NCBI GenBank assembly: GCA_036971475.1
Contig: JBAIZL010000008.1
Coordinates: 12,981,788 to 13,045,787, forward strand
Source of the DNA: Prosapia bicincta
Taxonomy: Eukaryota; Arthropoda; Insecta; Hemiptera; Cercopidae
Direction: 5' to 3'
DNA length: 64,000 bases
Shown: positions 21,001 through 32,300 of the stretch, in pieces
Layout: every line of letters begins with the position of its first letter
How positions within the stretch are numbered: the stretch's first letter is position 1
Program-made: the position numbers and the translations under genes
The notes under the pieces: model-generated
Database searches by the model: none
Told to the model about the DNA's origin: nothing
The model's input: only the letters and a program-made list of their open reading frames with translations

Positions 21001-22008
21001 CGCATTCATGCTTGCATGCGATGCTTTAGACTACAGTCGAAACCTTGGCCACCTATGATGGCAGCTTTACCGTCTTCTCGCGTCACTCCGTCGCCACCTT
21101 TCTGTAAGGTAGGCATTGACTTTGCTGGACCTTTCGACACTAAGGCCAACCATCTTCGTACGGCAAAGATCCTGAAAGCTTACTTATGCCTATTTGTTTG
21201 TATGGCCACTAAAGCGGTGCATTTGGAAGTAGTATCAAACCTCTCTACTGATGCTTTCCTCGCCGCGCTTCAGCGTTTTGTCGCAAGACGTGGTCTGCCT
21301 ACAGACATTTATTCAGATAATGGCACCAATTTTGTCGGCGCCGCCAACCGCCTGCACGAGGTCTATAAGATGCTAGACCAATCCAAGTCAATCATCCAAC
21401 GCAAGCTCGCCGCACAACGGGTTGAATGGCACTTCAACCCTCCAGCCGCACCACACTTCGGCGGACTTTGGGAAGCCGCCGTTAAATCCGTCAAAGGGCT
21501 CCTACGCCGTACTCTTGGCACTACGTTATTGAACCTCGAGGAGTTAGCTACGTTATTTATACGCATCGAAGCTATTCTCAACAGTCGACCCATTTTCGAG
21601 GTCTTGCCTGACCCCAACGAAGGAGCTTCGTTCCTTACGCCCGGACACTTTCTCATCGGCCGTCCACTTTTAGCACTCCCTGAGGAATGTCATTTTGAAC
21701 CCGCGCTCAAATCCAGATGGACTATGCTACAGCAGATGACCAATCGGTTTTGGAAAACCTGGTCTACCCAATACCTACACTCCCAGATTCAACGCTGTAA
21801 ATGGCACAAAGACGCCTCACCCCTCCAGGAGGGTCAGCTTGTATTTATCACTGGAGAACATCCGAGCCCTCTTCATTGGCCAATGGGTCGGATCGTACGT
21901 CTTCACCCTGGACCCGACCAGATAACCCGCGTAGTCACCGTCAAGACCTCACATGGACAGTTAAAGCGACCTGTCCATAAGCTTGTAGGCTTTCCGCTAC
22001 AACCTTAA
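18037..22008 (+). CDS. pol: BEL/Pao Pol polyprotein (protease, reverse transcriptase, RNase H, integrase)
   Basis: Open in the gag frame directly after the gag UGA; no ATG at the start, so expression by readthrough is likely. 1323 codons plus stop. Domains in order: aspartic protease (AIIDPGSQISAI, near 18205; DPG rather than DSG/DTG); reverse transcriptase with YVDDVVTG (catalytic YVDD at 19408-19419); RNase H with GFCDGSEAGYA (19930), IPRMELCG (20059) and FFTDSEIVLHWL (20152); integrase with an N-terminal H-x4-H ... CMRC zinc site, then VGIDFAG (Asp at 21118), YSDNGTNF (Asp at 21316) and GGLWEAAVKS (Glu at 21472). The C-terminal part (LTPGHFLIGRPL ... WPMGRIVRLHPG) matches the DUF5641 tail of BEL/Pao integrases. 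No frameshift or internal stop. Confidence 0.95.
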   Translation, partial: LAAPRRLRPTASHPIDTIAQPRSLSCNITSSLALLGTAQVVLQDHYGQPRFLRAIIDPGSQISAITKQASDMLSLPTRRSNLSLIGVAAKSTRIHEYVTLILFSLHDAGVMLTTEAAVLNHITDPLPADKLSSALSAQYQHLPLADPQFDLPAPVDIILGADVFTQIIINGPRTIIHGQPSALNTLLGWVIMGSVPYSTPQQPRVFITSLKSIDENMRRFSEIEEVNESNLLSPDEQLCENLFATTTERDATGRYVVALPFKPDAVELKSNRNVALASYHALERRLSRQPDVSRQYHQFMREYMTLGHMYPAVKPSNYLIPHHCVFKADSSTTKLRVVFNASAPDCNARSLNQQLLAGPKLQRDLSYVIISFRLFVHAVCADLKMMYRQIAVRKDDRRHQHILYRPTPHSPLMEYELATVTYGLTPSAYLALRTLEQLVKDEGDCYPAASHAILHQTYVDDVVTGADTSEDAQELIRQLINIFALAGLELRKWSSSDPALLSTLPSSHLEHPLLFQDDSTAVKILGLQWHPVNDSFSYRIQNFVSVPTKRTILSYVARTFDPLGFLTPITFWIKSFLKQLWLERLSWDEPLPTALRSRWDSFIVHFAKLADIQIPRHVGTRDAKHHLLGFCDGSEAGYAAAIYLRTEWNGLVSVSLLKAKSRVAPVKTLTIPRMELCGAVLLAKLYKSVQPAVNFVADNTTLFFTDSEIVLHWLSTPPHLLKTFVANRVIEITSNTSTNHWYHISTVDNPADVASRGCLPAQFATHPLWWHGPPWALQCTTSWRLSKPTGPNRDLTELKTEPQVLCATVQAPNHLLNVIERHSNLTTLHHVFAYVLRFVNNCRVKTQSTSHCHNTRYKAKNTVAKTSFAAPSVQELRNARNLCVKLIQELAFSETLQRLHRGVPISAQLRNLTPFIDSVGLLRVGGRLNHADIPYAAKHAILLPKRHHYVNLVCDHYHRLALHAGPRTTQAMINGEFWIVALRSLLRQRIHACMRCFRLQSKPWPPMMAALPSSRVTPSPPFCKVGIDFAGPFDTKANHLRTAKILKAYLCLFVCMATKAVHLEVVSNLSTDAFLAALQRFVARRGLPTDIYSDNGTNFVGAANRLHEVYKMLDQSKSIIQRKLAAQRVEWHFNPPAAPHFGGLWEAAVKSVKGLLRRTLGTTLLNLEELATLFIRIEAILNSRPIFEVLPDPNEGASFLTPGHFLIGRPLLALPEECHFEPALKSRWTMLQQMTNRFWKTWSTQYLHSQIQRCKWHKDASPLQEGQLVFITGEHPSPLHWPMGRIVRLHPGPDQITRVVTVKTSHGQLKRPVHKLVGFPLQP

Positions 22009-22393
22009 TCTCTTGACCGCTTCTTCAGCACCTGTGTGGTACAACCGCGTTTCCTCGAGTTCTTAATCTCACTCGACTTCTTCGCCTCTTCAGCAATTTT
22101 GTGCAACCTCGTTTCTTTAAGTATCTTCAACGCCATAGATTTCTTCGCTACATCTTCAGCACCTCGCTTCTTCTAGTCAACCCCGTTCACCGTCACCCAG
22201 TGGTTATCCAGGGTGGGCGGTAGTCTATTGTCTTCAGCACAGCTAATGGAGCTATTCACTTCATCTGCTCTCTTTTCTGCTTTCTTCGTACCCCGACCAC
22301 TTCTTCTTCGGCACCCTCGGTCTCCGGTGCTCTCTAGTTCTTCGCCCTCTACCCACCTGGCGGATTAAAAACATCCGTTTTTGGTGGGCGGAA
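22009..22393 (+). other. 3' untranslated region and polypurine tract of the BEL/Pao element
   Basis: 385 bp, pyrimidine-rich with repeated CTTCTTC and TCTTCAGCAC words. GGGTGGGCGG occurs at about 22207 and a related GGTGGGCGGAA at 22383-22393, directly before the 3' LTR. The latter is the likely polypurine tract priming plus-strand synthesis; the former may be a second, internal tract. Confidence 0.65.
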
Positions 22394-23164
22394 TGTTGGA
22401 GTCAGCTTTGGTAGATTAAACAGCTCCAGTATCGAATTCAATCAGCTGTGCTTTGTCTAATCGATAGCTCAATCTATGGTTTATCGTCGATAGTTTAAGA
22501 CCACGTTGTCCCTTGCCGCGCGCCTAATCCCCACCCTAGCCAGTTCCCTCACCCCCCAGTCTTTTGCTTGCCGTAGACAGACTAGCACGTCCGTTGCGGG
22601 TTTAACCTTATTTGCTAACCTCGTGGACGTTAAGTTCGCCCCGCGTATGTCTAAATGTAAGTGTTTCGTATTGTACTTGTTTTATATGCTCGTTAACCGC
22701 GAAAGTGTACATTATTCAGTCCAAGTGCCGTGTTCGTATGCGCCTTAACCTCGCCGTTACAAGCCGTCGCTACGGAGTCGCCCGCGCTTATTTAAATACT
22801 TATTCAACTGTGAATAACATTAGAATTGAACTCCGTTTATTAAGTTTTACAGCACGAGCCGTCTGACCATCACCACTTCACCCAGGGCCCTGCTGCAGAA
22901 GTCCAGAAGACATCAAACCTACCGTGCACGTAACCCCTTTGTTCAGCTTAGGGTAAGTGTTAATCAGTTCCATATACTTTTAACATAAACTTGTGCCTAT
23001 TTTTTCCCGAGACTTAATTATTGATAAACACTGTTTATTTGTCGATTAGTCATTTTGGCCGCCAGCCTTAATTTTATTCATGTGCAATTTCAGTCACGTT
23101 ACTAACCTCGACTATCTCTCTCTTTCGTCTTATTTCTAATATTTTAGCGGAGCTGACGCCTCCA
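22394..23164 (+). repeat. 3' LTR of the BEL/Pao element
   Basis: 771 bp, the same length as the 5' LTR. Substitutions seen lie near 22582, 22589, 23020 and 23073 in this copy. Open frames inside are shadows. Confidence 0.95.
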
Positions 23165-23655
23165 GATGCTATGTTTGTGTGATAATGTTTGAGGATATGA
23201 GATGTTTGGTAAAGATTGATTGGTAGCTGTTTTGTCTTAGTGCATTTATATGTTCTTTGTAGCGGGTGTGAGATAATCGACCTCCCTGACTGGCCTTTGT
23301 AAAAACTGGGGCACAAACTGCAAGTTAACTTGTAAACTCCAGAGACGTGTTAAATGTCATTGATTTTGTTGTTGGGTTAAATTGTTTATTGAGAGTGTTG
23401 TGTATGAAGTAGGCTATTTTGTAATTGTATTATCGTAGTATGTTGGTTAGATTTTGGGTTTTGGTTGGTCTGTATGGGATTGTTAAGTATTTTATGGGTT
23501 TGCCGTGTTGTCTGCATTAGTTTGTGATATATGTGCTTGTCCACTAGTTTGTGATAATTGTTTTATGGTGTTTAATTCTTGGTAGTGATCTTCTTTGTTT
23601 AACGGTGTTTTAAGAAGGCCGTATATCATAGTGATGTAAGTGGCTAGTTTATGTA
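23165..23655 (-). pseudogene. PLE fragment 3 (GIY-YIG endonuclease end)
   Basis: The minus strand holds CPSFYKGQSGRS, the GIY-YIG YIGQ region with Ile changed to Lys, upstream connecting sequence, and the RT C-terminal block near 23590-23640. Frames are broken. It was the right-hand neighbour of repeat R-B before the BEL insertion. An open frame at 23074-23316 crosses from PLE into the LTR and is an accident of the junction. Confidence 0.8.
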
Positions 23656-23689
23656 GGTGAAGAAGGGGGGGAGAGAAAATAACTGGTAT

Positions 23690-24910
23690 AAAAAAGGTTC
23701 AGCTGCTGAATTTGGTTTCGATAATATTGTATAGGTTAATGTAGTCCTCCTTTCAGGTGCAAGCATTGCATGTATCATTGGTTTTTTAAAATTTATTCTA
23801 GACACTCGCAAGAAAAGAATAACGTCACAAACAAACGGTTTATAATATAAATAACCATAATAAATGTACCATAGTAGTAATAGCCAATAGTGAAAAATTC
23901 TATTGCTAAAAGTAGAAGTATTTAATTTTATTTTTAAGGAAACAAATATATATTTTACCATAAAGTATTGGTACCTACAGACAATATTTTTAACTTTTAA
24001 AAATGTTCATTTCATAAGGCAGAAATAATTTGTGTACAATCCTTCATGAAGTATTATGAAGAAATTATTATTAACCCCAGTTGTATTACTAGCACAGGCA
24101 ATAATATATTGTTGGAATTGTAAGCCCATAACACAGGTCACTTGTTTTTAATTTAATATTTGTAAAACAAATGTATATTATTAAGAAAGCGAGATAAAGT
24201 TACTACCAATCGAACCAGGAAGATCATTTCTTTATATTTTAATATATTGCATAACTATATGCGATATAACAAACATAGGAAATAAAATATTGTACCGAAA
24301 GGCAAACTTCAGGGGTGGTTACCAGTTGACTTATACATTTTCTAATTGTTCAGTACTTGCATACATTTTAGATTTTCTTGTACCTAAAGGATTGTACATA
24401 AAACTAACGTACATATACCTTGATATCAGTTATGGTCTGAATTGATAATGAGACACATCTCTCTAAACGGCCGTCCTCAACAAATGTAAGTGCTACTATA
24501 GGCAAGTTTGTAATTATTTACAAGTGTTTAATTATATAAAACATTAGTGAGTACTGGGGTTGACGTATATTTGTATTGTTCTTATTGCAATCTGATATAC
24601 AACACAGTGATGAAGTAAATTAACTCTAGGGTTTTAAAACGATTTTTAATATTAAAAATAAAGTTTTGTAAAAGAGACTTATAACCAATATTTACAGCTT
24701 TATTTTCTTTTGTGAACGTATGTAGATTCCTACATCTTGAAATATGCGAGCAAGCAATGTATAAGTGCCAATGAATAACAACAAATGTATACTATCACCT
24801 GTTTAAATGTTTTTAAAAACGACTTAAAAGTGATTAAAAACACATTTACTAACTTCTGATTAAGCCAAATATATAATGGAGTGTAGATAGCTGAGCGTTA
24901 AGGGAGTTTA
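23690..24910 (+). repeat. R-B middle segment followed by R-C copy
   Basis: 23693-23880 matches 25427-25615 and 45984-46160 (shared CTCCTTTCAGGTGCAA). 23890-24910 is an R-C copy in plus orientation, with the conserved 81-nt signal-peptide segment at 24056-24136 and the tail landmark GTGTAGATAGCTGAGCGTTA at about 24885. Confidence 0.75.
24056..24136 (+). other. Conserved signal-peptide-like ORF segment (R-C copy at 24 kb)
   Basis: 27 codons: MKKLLLTPVVLLAQAIIYCW followed by NCKPITQ. Basic start, hydrophobic core and a small-residue cleavage-like region give the profile of a secretion signal, then CWNC. Open at both ends of the aligned block, without indels relative to five other copies. Confidence 0.4.
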
Positions 24911-27900
24911 CAAGGCCAGTGGAGTGGTGCCCTGATGGAATTTTTAGTTAAAAATAGGCCTTTGTGGTATCCAGTGAAGCTAAGGATGTCCATGTGAAAT
25001 GTCATCATATTGGGTTCTGTAGTTTTTACGTTATTGAGTAACGTATACGGATAATGCAACTAAAAACACAATAGTGGAGAGAGAAAAGGGGAGGTGCTGC
25101 TTGTCCAGTGAGCAATGTTACATTGTTGATAAGTAACACAATGTTTCAAACTATTGAACATGGTGAAATTTACCTTTTACCTTGATTTTAAATATAAATT
25201 TAATAATTTACTTTTTTTATTTTCTTTAAACTTTGGTTTTTAAATTTTGGATTTAAGATAGAAAGTATTAAAATTTATTTAGTGTAATTATTTTTAGGAG
25301 TAAATATTTTTAATCTTCAGATCAATGAATCAGTTGATGATTTGCATAAATTACTGTTTTACAAAATTGAAATAACATTATAAATACTATTTTTAAAAAT
25401 ACTTGTGCATGGAAGTGATGGAGGTTCAGCTGCTGAATTAGGTTTCGATAACATTGTATAGGTTTATGAAGTCCTCCTTTCAGGTGCAAGCATTGCGTGT
25501 ATCATTGGATTTTTAAAATTTATTCTAGACACTCGCAAGAAAAGAATAAGGTCACAAACAAACCATAATAAAATAAGACCATAATAAGAATATAAATAAC
25601 CATAATAAATGTACCATAGCGTAATTGAAGACTAGTACAGGTAACAGAATTCGTTCTTGTTATTTTCTCATTGTATAGGTAATTATAGTACTAGCAATGG
25701 TTCTTTCTTTGTGCATGTGGTATACTGGCGAATAACCAAAGCAGTTATTTGGGCTTTAACGTGGCAACATTTCAGAAACAATGTGGTAAGTCACAGGTGA
25801 CCAATCATTCTAAGCACTATATTTTATTGTATATTGCAGAGGATACAGGAAAGGATCGAGTTTTTAATTTATTTACTTATTTTAATCAAATTACTGTATA
25901 TTAAAATAATATTAGGAAAAAGTGTGTGTAGTAACTAAGCAATGCAGAGGTGTCTTAAGATGATCACATTATAATACTTCTTTGTTTATATAGTTATTTT
26001 AAAATGTATTTCTAGTAAGTCTCATACCTGTCATATATACACAAAGAAGCTTATTTCATGAAAAAATTTCATATTAAGGAGGAATTGATTTATTTCATTA
26101 CACATAGAAATTTTAAAGATAATTTTGACTTGTAGCTTTAGGTTATGCCAGATGTGAGCTTACTTGGTGCAAGTATACACTATTCAGCATACAATATAGA
26201 CCACAGTTCTTACATAGAGGAGATTTTTCTTGAAAGCTTCTTTTGTGTTAACCTCCAGATGTCAACGTAAAAAAATACCATGTGTCCATAGCATTTGGTT
26301 TACAGCGTCAGCTATGGTTATAACTATGCTATCACTATCCAAGCATGTGCACCATTATATGTAGTGGTGTGCTACCAAAAGACACGTTCTTTAAAAAGTA
26401 ACTGAAAGTAAGCACACTGATCAAGTATTTTAGCAGCAGTTTGATTTGTTCAAAGCATTAATAATTCCTAATTAATTATCTAAAATAAATTATTATGTTT
26501 TAATTTAACAAAATAAATTATTCAATTAACTGCTTTGTGAGTTATAATTTATGATTAGTGAGTTATGGCAACTGTATTATGTATATTATAGAAGTTAAAA
26601 AAAAAATTTTATAATAGGTTATTAAAAATTTATGAATATATATGGTTACTATTCAGCCAATAAAAAGGGATTAAATAATAATAGACAGTGTTCTATGTAC
26701 ATTAATTTTTAAATCTTCATAAATTAAATACATTGCCGGATGTGCTGTACTAAGATGCAGGGAGGCAATCGCATCAGGTGGTACAAGTCTGAAGGTGCAT
26801 TAATTTGTTTGTAGTAATACTAACCTGAATACTACCCTGAGTACAAGTAACAAGTGTTGAGTGGAAGTGCTGGAATTTATAGAATAGTGTGCGTAAACCT
26901 GGAATTAAGAAAAAAGTTTTGATTTGAATTGCCTAATGCTGAATTTTTGGCACATTTTATTAAGAATTATATTGAATAAAAATTTGAGGCAGCATTTTTG
27001 AGATTTGCATTAAATTCAGAAGATGTAGGCCTACCATACTGCAATGAATTTTATTAAGTATTTTGTGATTTTATTGTCAATGATGTTTTGCAAATCTTTT
27101 AAATAGAAAACTTTTAATGATTTGCATGAAATTATAATTAAATGAAGTTTGAAAACAATGTACTTGTAACAAATTTTTGTAAATCCACTAGAGAAACAAC
27201 ACTCTACAATGGCCATCAGTGTATGCATTGTTGAACTGAGTGGTGTCAGTTTTTGAAGGTAGGTTTTCAATATTGTGGCTAAATGGTTTATGTGGTTTGC
27301 ATTTTGTTTGCTCATTTAGAATGATTTAATTTGGTGTTGTGGTATGTTTGTGAATTTCATATTGATCTAGTTTTTTTAAAAAATAGTACTTTTTTCTTGA
27401 TGTAAAAAAACATTACTTGTGATTGTTGTTTGTGTACCCTACTATGTGGTAGCAATATATGAATATAATTAAATATATATTACCCTTGTTACAGGTAGGA
27501 ATCTGTTTTAACAAATGCAAAATTTATTACTTTACTTTGTTCATATCTTGAACTCTGAATTTATTTTTATTATGTTGTATTTATATTTGTTATTTTATTA
27601 GTGCTGGCTGCCATCATATTTTGTTGTGTTTTAACGATTTAACTTTTTTATATATTTATGGTGAATATTTTGTTTTCATTTCTTGTGTTGTGTTTTGTAT
27701 ATTGTGCTACAGGCTACTAATTATTTTCTTATTTATTGAAAACTTACCAATATACTAATTGATAATTTCTGCAGTAAAAATATTTGTTTTCGGTAATAAA
27801 GAAAAAGTTATCTATTTATTAGTTTTGGAAGTAGTTTTGATTAAAAAGTTTCAATTTATTTTCAAGTGGTGAGTTTCTTCATTTGAAACTTGTTTAGTAT

Positions 27901-28089
27901 GGTACATTGATGTTATTATGGAGGGGGTGTGGGTGTATTTGCTGAGTATTAAGCTTTATGTTGTTGAAAAGTGTGTGTGAGTAATATAATTATTGTTGAG
28001 TATGTGTGTAAGGTGTAGTTTAAAAGGTTTGTATATTGTGTATTGTTCAGTTGCGTAACGTTGGTTATTTTTGTATTTTTTATGAAGAG
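24911..28089 (+). repeat. Dispersed repeat R-B, copy 2 (long form)
   Basis: From about 25045 this is the long form of R-B, including the 1.5 kb (25230-26717) missing from copy 1. It flows without a break into the 3' end of a minus-strand PLE at about 28090. No coding frame with recognisable content; the 94-residue frame at 27031-27315 is not shared with other copies. Confidence 0.75.
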
Positions 28090-28483
28090 TTGGAGGTTAT
28101 GTTTGTGCGGTATTGATTGAGGCTATGAGAAGTTTGATTGGTAGTTATTGTTTACTAGTTCTTTTATATGTTCATGGTAGTGTGTGTGAGTTGACCTCCC
28201 TGACTGGCCTACATATGTAAAAACTGGGGAACGAACTACAAGTTAGTTTATAAACTCCAGAGGCATTGTAAATGTCATTGATTTTGTTGTTGGGTTTAAA
28301 TTGTTTATTGAGAGTGTTGTGTATGGAGTACTCTATTTTGTAATTAAATTATCGAAGTATGTTGGTTAGATTATAGGTTTTGGATGATCTGTATGGGATT
28401 GTTAAGTATTTTATGGATTTGTCGTATTGTGTATTTGTATTTGGGTTATTGAGTTTCTTTTTTAGGGGGTTGTATAATTTGTC

Positions 28484-29081
28484 AATCATTGTTGTTTAGT
28501 TATACTGGTTGATGGGCCGTAGTTCTGAACTATCACTAAATAATAAAATAAGATTATACAACCAAATTCTAAAACCCATCTGGACATATGGTTTTCAATT
28601 ATGGGGATGTACCAAAAAAACAAATTTGAAAATGATTCAGACATTTCAAAATAAGGTATTACGTAACATGGTAAATGCACCATGGTATGTTAGAAATGAA
28701 TACCTGCAACAGGATCTGAAAATCAAATTTGTTATAGATGAGGTTAAGGTTTGTGCCTCTAAGCATTTGCGTAGACTGCATATACATCCTAATCACGAGA
28801 TTGAGCCAGTCCTTGATGTGACTAGGCATGTCCGCCGTCTTCAAAGAACTAGACCACATGATTTAGCCACTTTAGAACAAAGAGAAACTTTAGTTTTCAA
28901 ACACCATTTTTTTTCTATAAATGAAAGTCATTAGTCAGTTGCTTCAACTGGTCATGACAAAGGGAGGTGTTTTTAGTGAGTAAGAATCTCACATTGTTGT
29001 AATACAGAGTGTAATACGGATTGCGCAGCGTCATATTAAAGATTTTCACCTAACCATTAAAAAAAAAAAAATCATTGTTGT
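28484..29081 (+). mobile_element. 5'-truncated Jockey-type LINE with poly(A) and 12 bp TSD
   Basis: Flanked by AATCATTGTTGT at 28484-28495 and 29070-29081. It ends in a run of about 12 A at 29059-29070 and interrupts a PLE whose two halves rejoin when it is removed. Belongs to a different Jockey lineage from the 51-56 kb element. Confidence 0.88.
28509..28934 (+). pseudogene. C-terminal end of Jockey-type reverse transcriptase ORF2
   Basis: 141 residues, open to a natural stop. Contains ILKPIWTYGFQLWGCTKK, then FQNKVLRNMVNAPWYVRNE, DLKIKFV and RRLQRTRPHDL. These are the conserved region after the RT domain and the C-terminus of Jockey-clade ORF2 proteins. All endonuclease and RT catalytic motifs are missing through 5' truncation, so it has no activity. 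The frame itself is clean, which argues for a young insertion. Confidence 0.9.
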
Positions 29082-29112
29082 GTTGTATGCATTAGTTTGT
29101 ATTGTATGTTCT

Positions 29113-29328
29113 ATGGTAAAACATATAAAACACATACACAAGAATCATAAATAATCATTTATATACTGATAAATATTTTAATGACATTGTCATCATCATC
29201 AGAGAGTGTTGCTACTACAAACTCTAAATTACAACTTACATTGATTATTGGAACTGATTAATTCGGTAGTTTTGTGAATGTATTTTATTTGTTTTAACAT
29301 AATTTCACAAGCTAAGCTAAAAAAATAG
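29113..29328. mobile_element. 216 bp insertion within PLE copy 4
   Basis: Unrecognised AT-rich sequence between imperfect direct repeats TTGTATGTTCTATGG (left) and TTGTATGTCTTACGG (29329-29343), which may be an old TSD. Its right border coincides with the outer border of the large palindrome. Confidence 0.45.
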
Positions 29329-32300
29329 TTGTATGTCTTACGGTGTTTAGTTTTTGGTAGTGTTCTTCTTAATCTAATGGTGTTTTAAGCAGGCGATATA
29401 TGATGGTGTTGTAAGCGGCTAGTTTATGTTGGTGTGGGTGGTTTGAAGAGTTGTGAATGGTAGTATTGGTGTTGGTGGGTTTTCGGTATATGTTGAATTT
29501 ATGTACTTGTGAATATTTTACAACTTGCCTTTAGTAGCACTTACTTATATAGGAAAACACTTCCATATAACAAACTGGGGTATATCTTTTCTCTGGGGTG
29601 AAATAAACAGAAGAACTCTGAGCACAAAGTAGAGGTAATAAGTGATATAAAATTATTAAAGTATTGCAATTAATATTATCTCAGCATTAGGAAAACATCA
29701 TACAAACTATTTCCCAATTGGGAAAATAATTTCGAATCCAAACCAAATGGAAATAGGTGAAAGGATATGTGACAATGCAATGAAGTTGGCAATTACATGC
29801 AGATGCCATTAAAAAATCAAACAATCAATTTTGACAAAGCAAAACTAATTTTAAAAAATAGGTTGTTGCTAGCCAAGTAAAAAAGACGAAGTAATTGAAA
29901 ATCTATAGCATCCTAAGCACACAAGTACTACAAGCAAACAGATTCATAAACACAGGTTTGGTTGAGTATAAGAGTGGGAATCTTTGCACTTTTAAATACA
30001 TTTAAACAGATGATAGTAAATGTTTGTTGTTATTCATGGGCAATTATAAGTTGCTTGCTCACGTGTTTCAAGATGCTGTAAATATTGTTTATAAGTCTGT
30101 TTTATGAATATTTTTATGTAAGCACGTTCATATTACAAACCGTTTCAACAACCTATTTCAACACTGCTTTGTATTTCGGAATGACAATACAAATATACGT
30201 CAACCCCATACGAAGGACGGGTACTGCCTAAAGCTACAAATAACGTGTATCCATAAATTTTTCTCTCACATAGTCTATTAGTAAAATCTTTTAGGTACGA
30301 GAAAATGTAAAATTTATGCAAATACTGTAACAATTAGAAAACTTATAAGTCAACTGGTGACTGCCTCTCCAGTTGGACTAGTGACTTTGGTGTAACATTT
30401 GATTCCCTATGTTGATTATATTGCATATATTTATAAAATATATTAAAATGACCCTTCTACGTCGATTGGTACTAACTTCATCTCACTTCTTTCATGTTAT
30501 ACATTTGTTTTTGCAATTCTAATTTAAACAGAAGTGTCCTGTGTTATAGGCTTACAATTCCAACAATATATTTGTGCTTGTGTTAGTAATACAACTGTGG
30601 TTAATAATAATTTCTTCATAATACTACATGAAGGATTGTACACAAATTATTTCTGCCCTATGAAATGAACATTTTCATAAGTTGAAAATATTGCCTGTAG
30701 ATAGCATTACTATATGGTAAAATATATATTTGTTTTGTTAAAAATAATATTAAATAATTCCAATTTTAGCAATAGGTTTTTTGCTATTGACTACAGCTCA
30801 TAGTTAGCAGCACTGTACTAAAATTTTAAAAAATCAACTTCTTATTAATGTTACTTTTCAAATAAAACAGATGACAAATGGGCTATACATTTAGTCAAAA
30901 TTTCAAATTCTAAAACATAGAAAGCATACATTACAAAACATCAACAATTACATGTACTTTAATTGTACTTTAGTCATGAGATCCCTGTATAGAACAGTCA
31001 TTTCTCTGTATACTTTAAAGTATACTTTAGAAAGTATACTTTAGTCGTTTCTCTGTATAGAACAATAATTTGATTTTATTAAATTTGTGAAATGGTAAGT
31101 GAACGTAATTTACTTAGTGTCTTGAAATATTTTTTTTGTTTATATAAATCATTTACCTAAAAACATTTGAACATATCTTAGTATGTTAAACTTGCCTATA
31201 TTAGCCCTTAAGTTTTTTAATATCAGAATTATGGTCTGATTTGACAATGGAACACATCTTCCGAAACAGCTTTCCTAAATTTTCGGAGAAGTAAGTGCTA
31301 CTTTATACTACGGGTATGCAAGTGTAACATACTAAATTATGTTCAAGTTTTAAATTAAAAGCTAATGAGTGGCGTAAGACAAAACTTCTTACTTGGCCTT
31401 ATGCTGCTACTAAATAGTAAAAATATATTCTAGTAAATGTATTATTTATTAAAAATGTAATGATTTGTTACATATTGTTTACATTAAATTTTAATGCTTT
31501 GCAACAAATTTACTCAAATTCTTACAAATTTTTAGTATGTTAAACTTACCTATAGTAGCACTTACGTTTTTTATGATCAAAATTACGGTCTGAGTTGACA
31601 ATGGAACACATCTTACAAAACAGATTTCCTCAATATTAAAAAAAGTGAGTTCTATTGGTTAGTATGCCTATACAAGTGCAACATACTAAAGTATGTACAA
31701 GTTTTTAATTAAAAACTAGTTGCTCAAGTGGTGATGGAATCAATTATTATAAATCAATTATGTACCATAATTGATATACACTGTTATTCTTATAAAGTTA
31801 ATGAGTGGAGTAACGCCAAATTTCTTACTCAGCCTTATGCTACTACTAAATAGTAAAAAAGTAAACTACCAATTAAATTATTTATTAAAAATATTAGAGG
31901 TCCAATGATTTTGTAGCATTTTATTTACAAAAACTTTTAATGCTTTGCAACAAATTTACACAAATTCTTATAAATGGTACATAAAATTTAAATGATGTTT
32001 AGAAAATAAATTTTTATTAGACTAAACTTTAAATTTAACTCTAGTAATAAAAGTCGACTGCAATTAACATGATCATAATAATATTGTGATCATCTTCTTA
32101 AGAAAATGATCATCATGGAACAAAATCCCGTCTAACGTTAGTAGTTACAATCGACACTACTAGATGTTGAGACTGTGTTGCAAATAGTGCTGCCTTGGCA
32201 GTCCTAAGGACCTAATAATAATTTTCTATGATAATAATATATTGAATCAATTTAATAGCTTCATAAATTTACAAGCTAAAATTAAGAATATGTTAACATA

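Larger units (their letters stand above)
15197..23169 (+). mobile_element. BEL/Pao LTR retrotransposon, complete, with 5 bp target-site duplication
   Basis: Element 15202-23164, 7963 bp, bounded by the direct repeat GATGC at 15197-15201 and 23165-23169. Five bp is typical for BEL/Pao. Both LTRs are 771 bp, start TGTTGG and end CTCCA, and differ by about four substitutions that I can see, so the insertion is young. It carries a primer-binding site, gag, pol in the order PR-RT-RNaseH-IN, and a purine-rich tract next to the 3' LTR. No env-like frame is present. It is inserted at the junction of repeat R-B and a minus-strand PLE. Apart from the UGA between gag and pol, no disabling lesion was seen, so it may be competent. 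Confidence 0.96.
28090..29515 (-). pseudogene. PLE copy 4, broken by two insertions
   Basis: PLE sequence on the minus strand lies at 28090-28495 (GIY-YIG end: reverse complement includes the block near 28200-28260 matching the endonuclease core), 29071-29112 and 29329-29511 (RT C-terminal block matching KLAAYNTMIYRLLKTPLD). The first gap is a 5'-truncated Jockey-like LINE; the second is 29113-29328. Reading frames are degraded. Confidence 0.75.

Noticed and set aside
23074..23316. 80-codon frame that looks like a new PLE-LTR fusion protein
   Set aside because: It crosses the BEL insertion junction; only the PLE half has homology.
30145..30333. 62-residue frame conserved in both palindrome arms (also 38382-38570)
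   Set aside because: Conservation is explained by the arms being recent duplicates; other R-C copies do not keep this frame.
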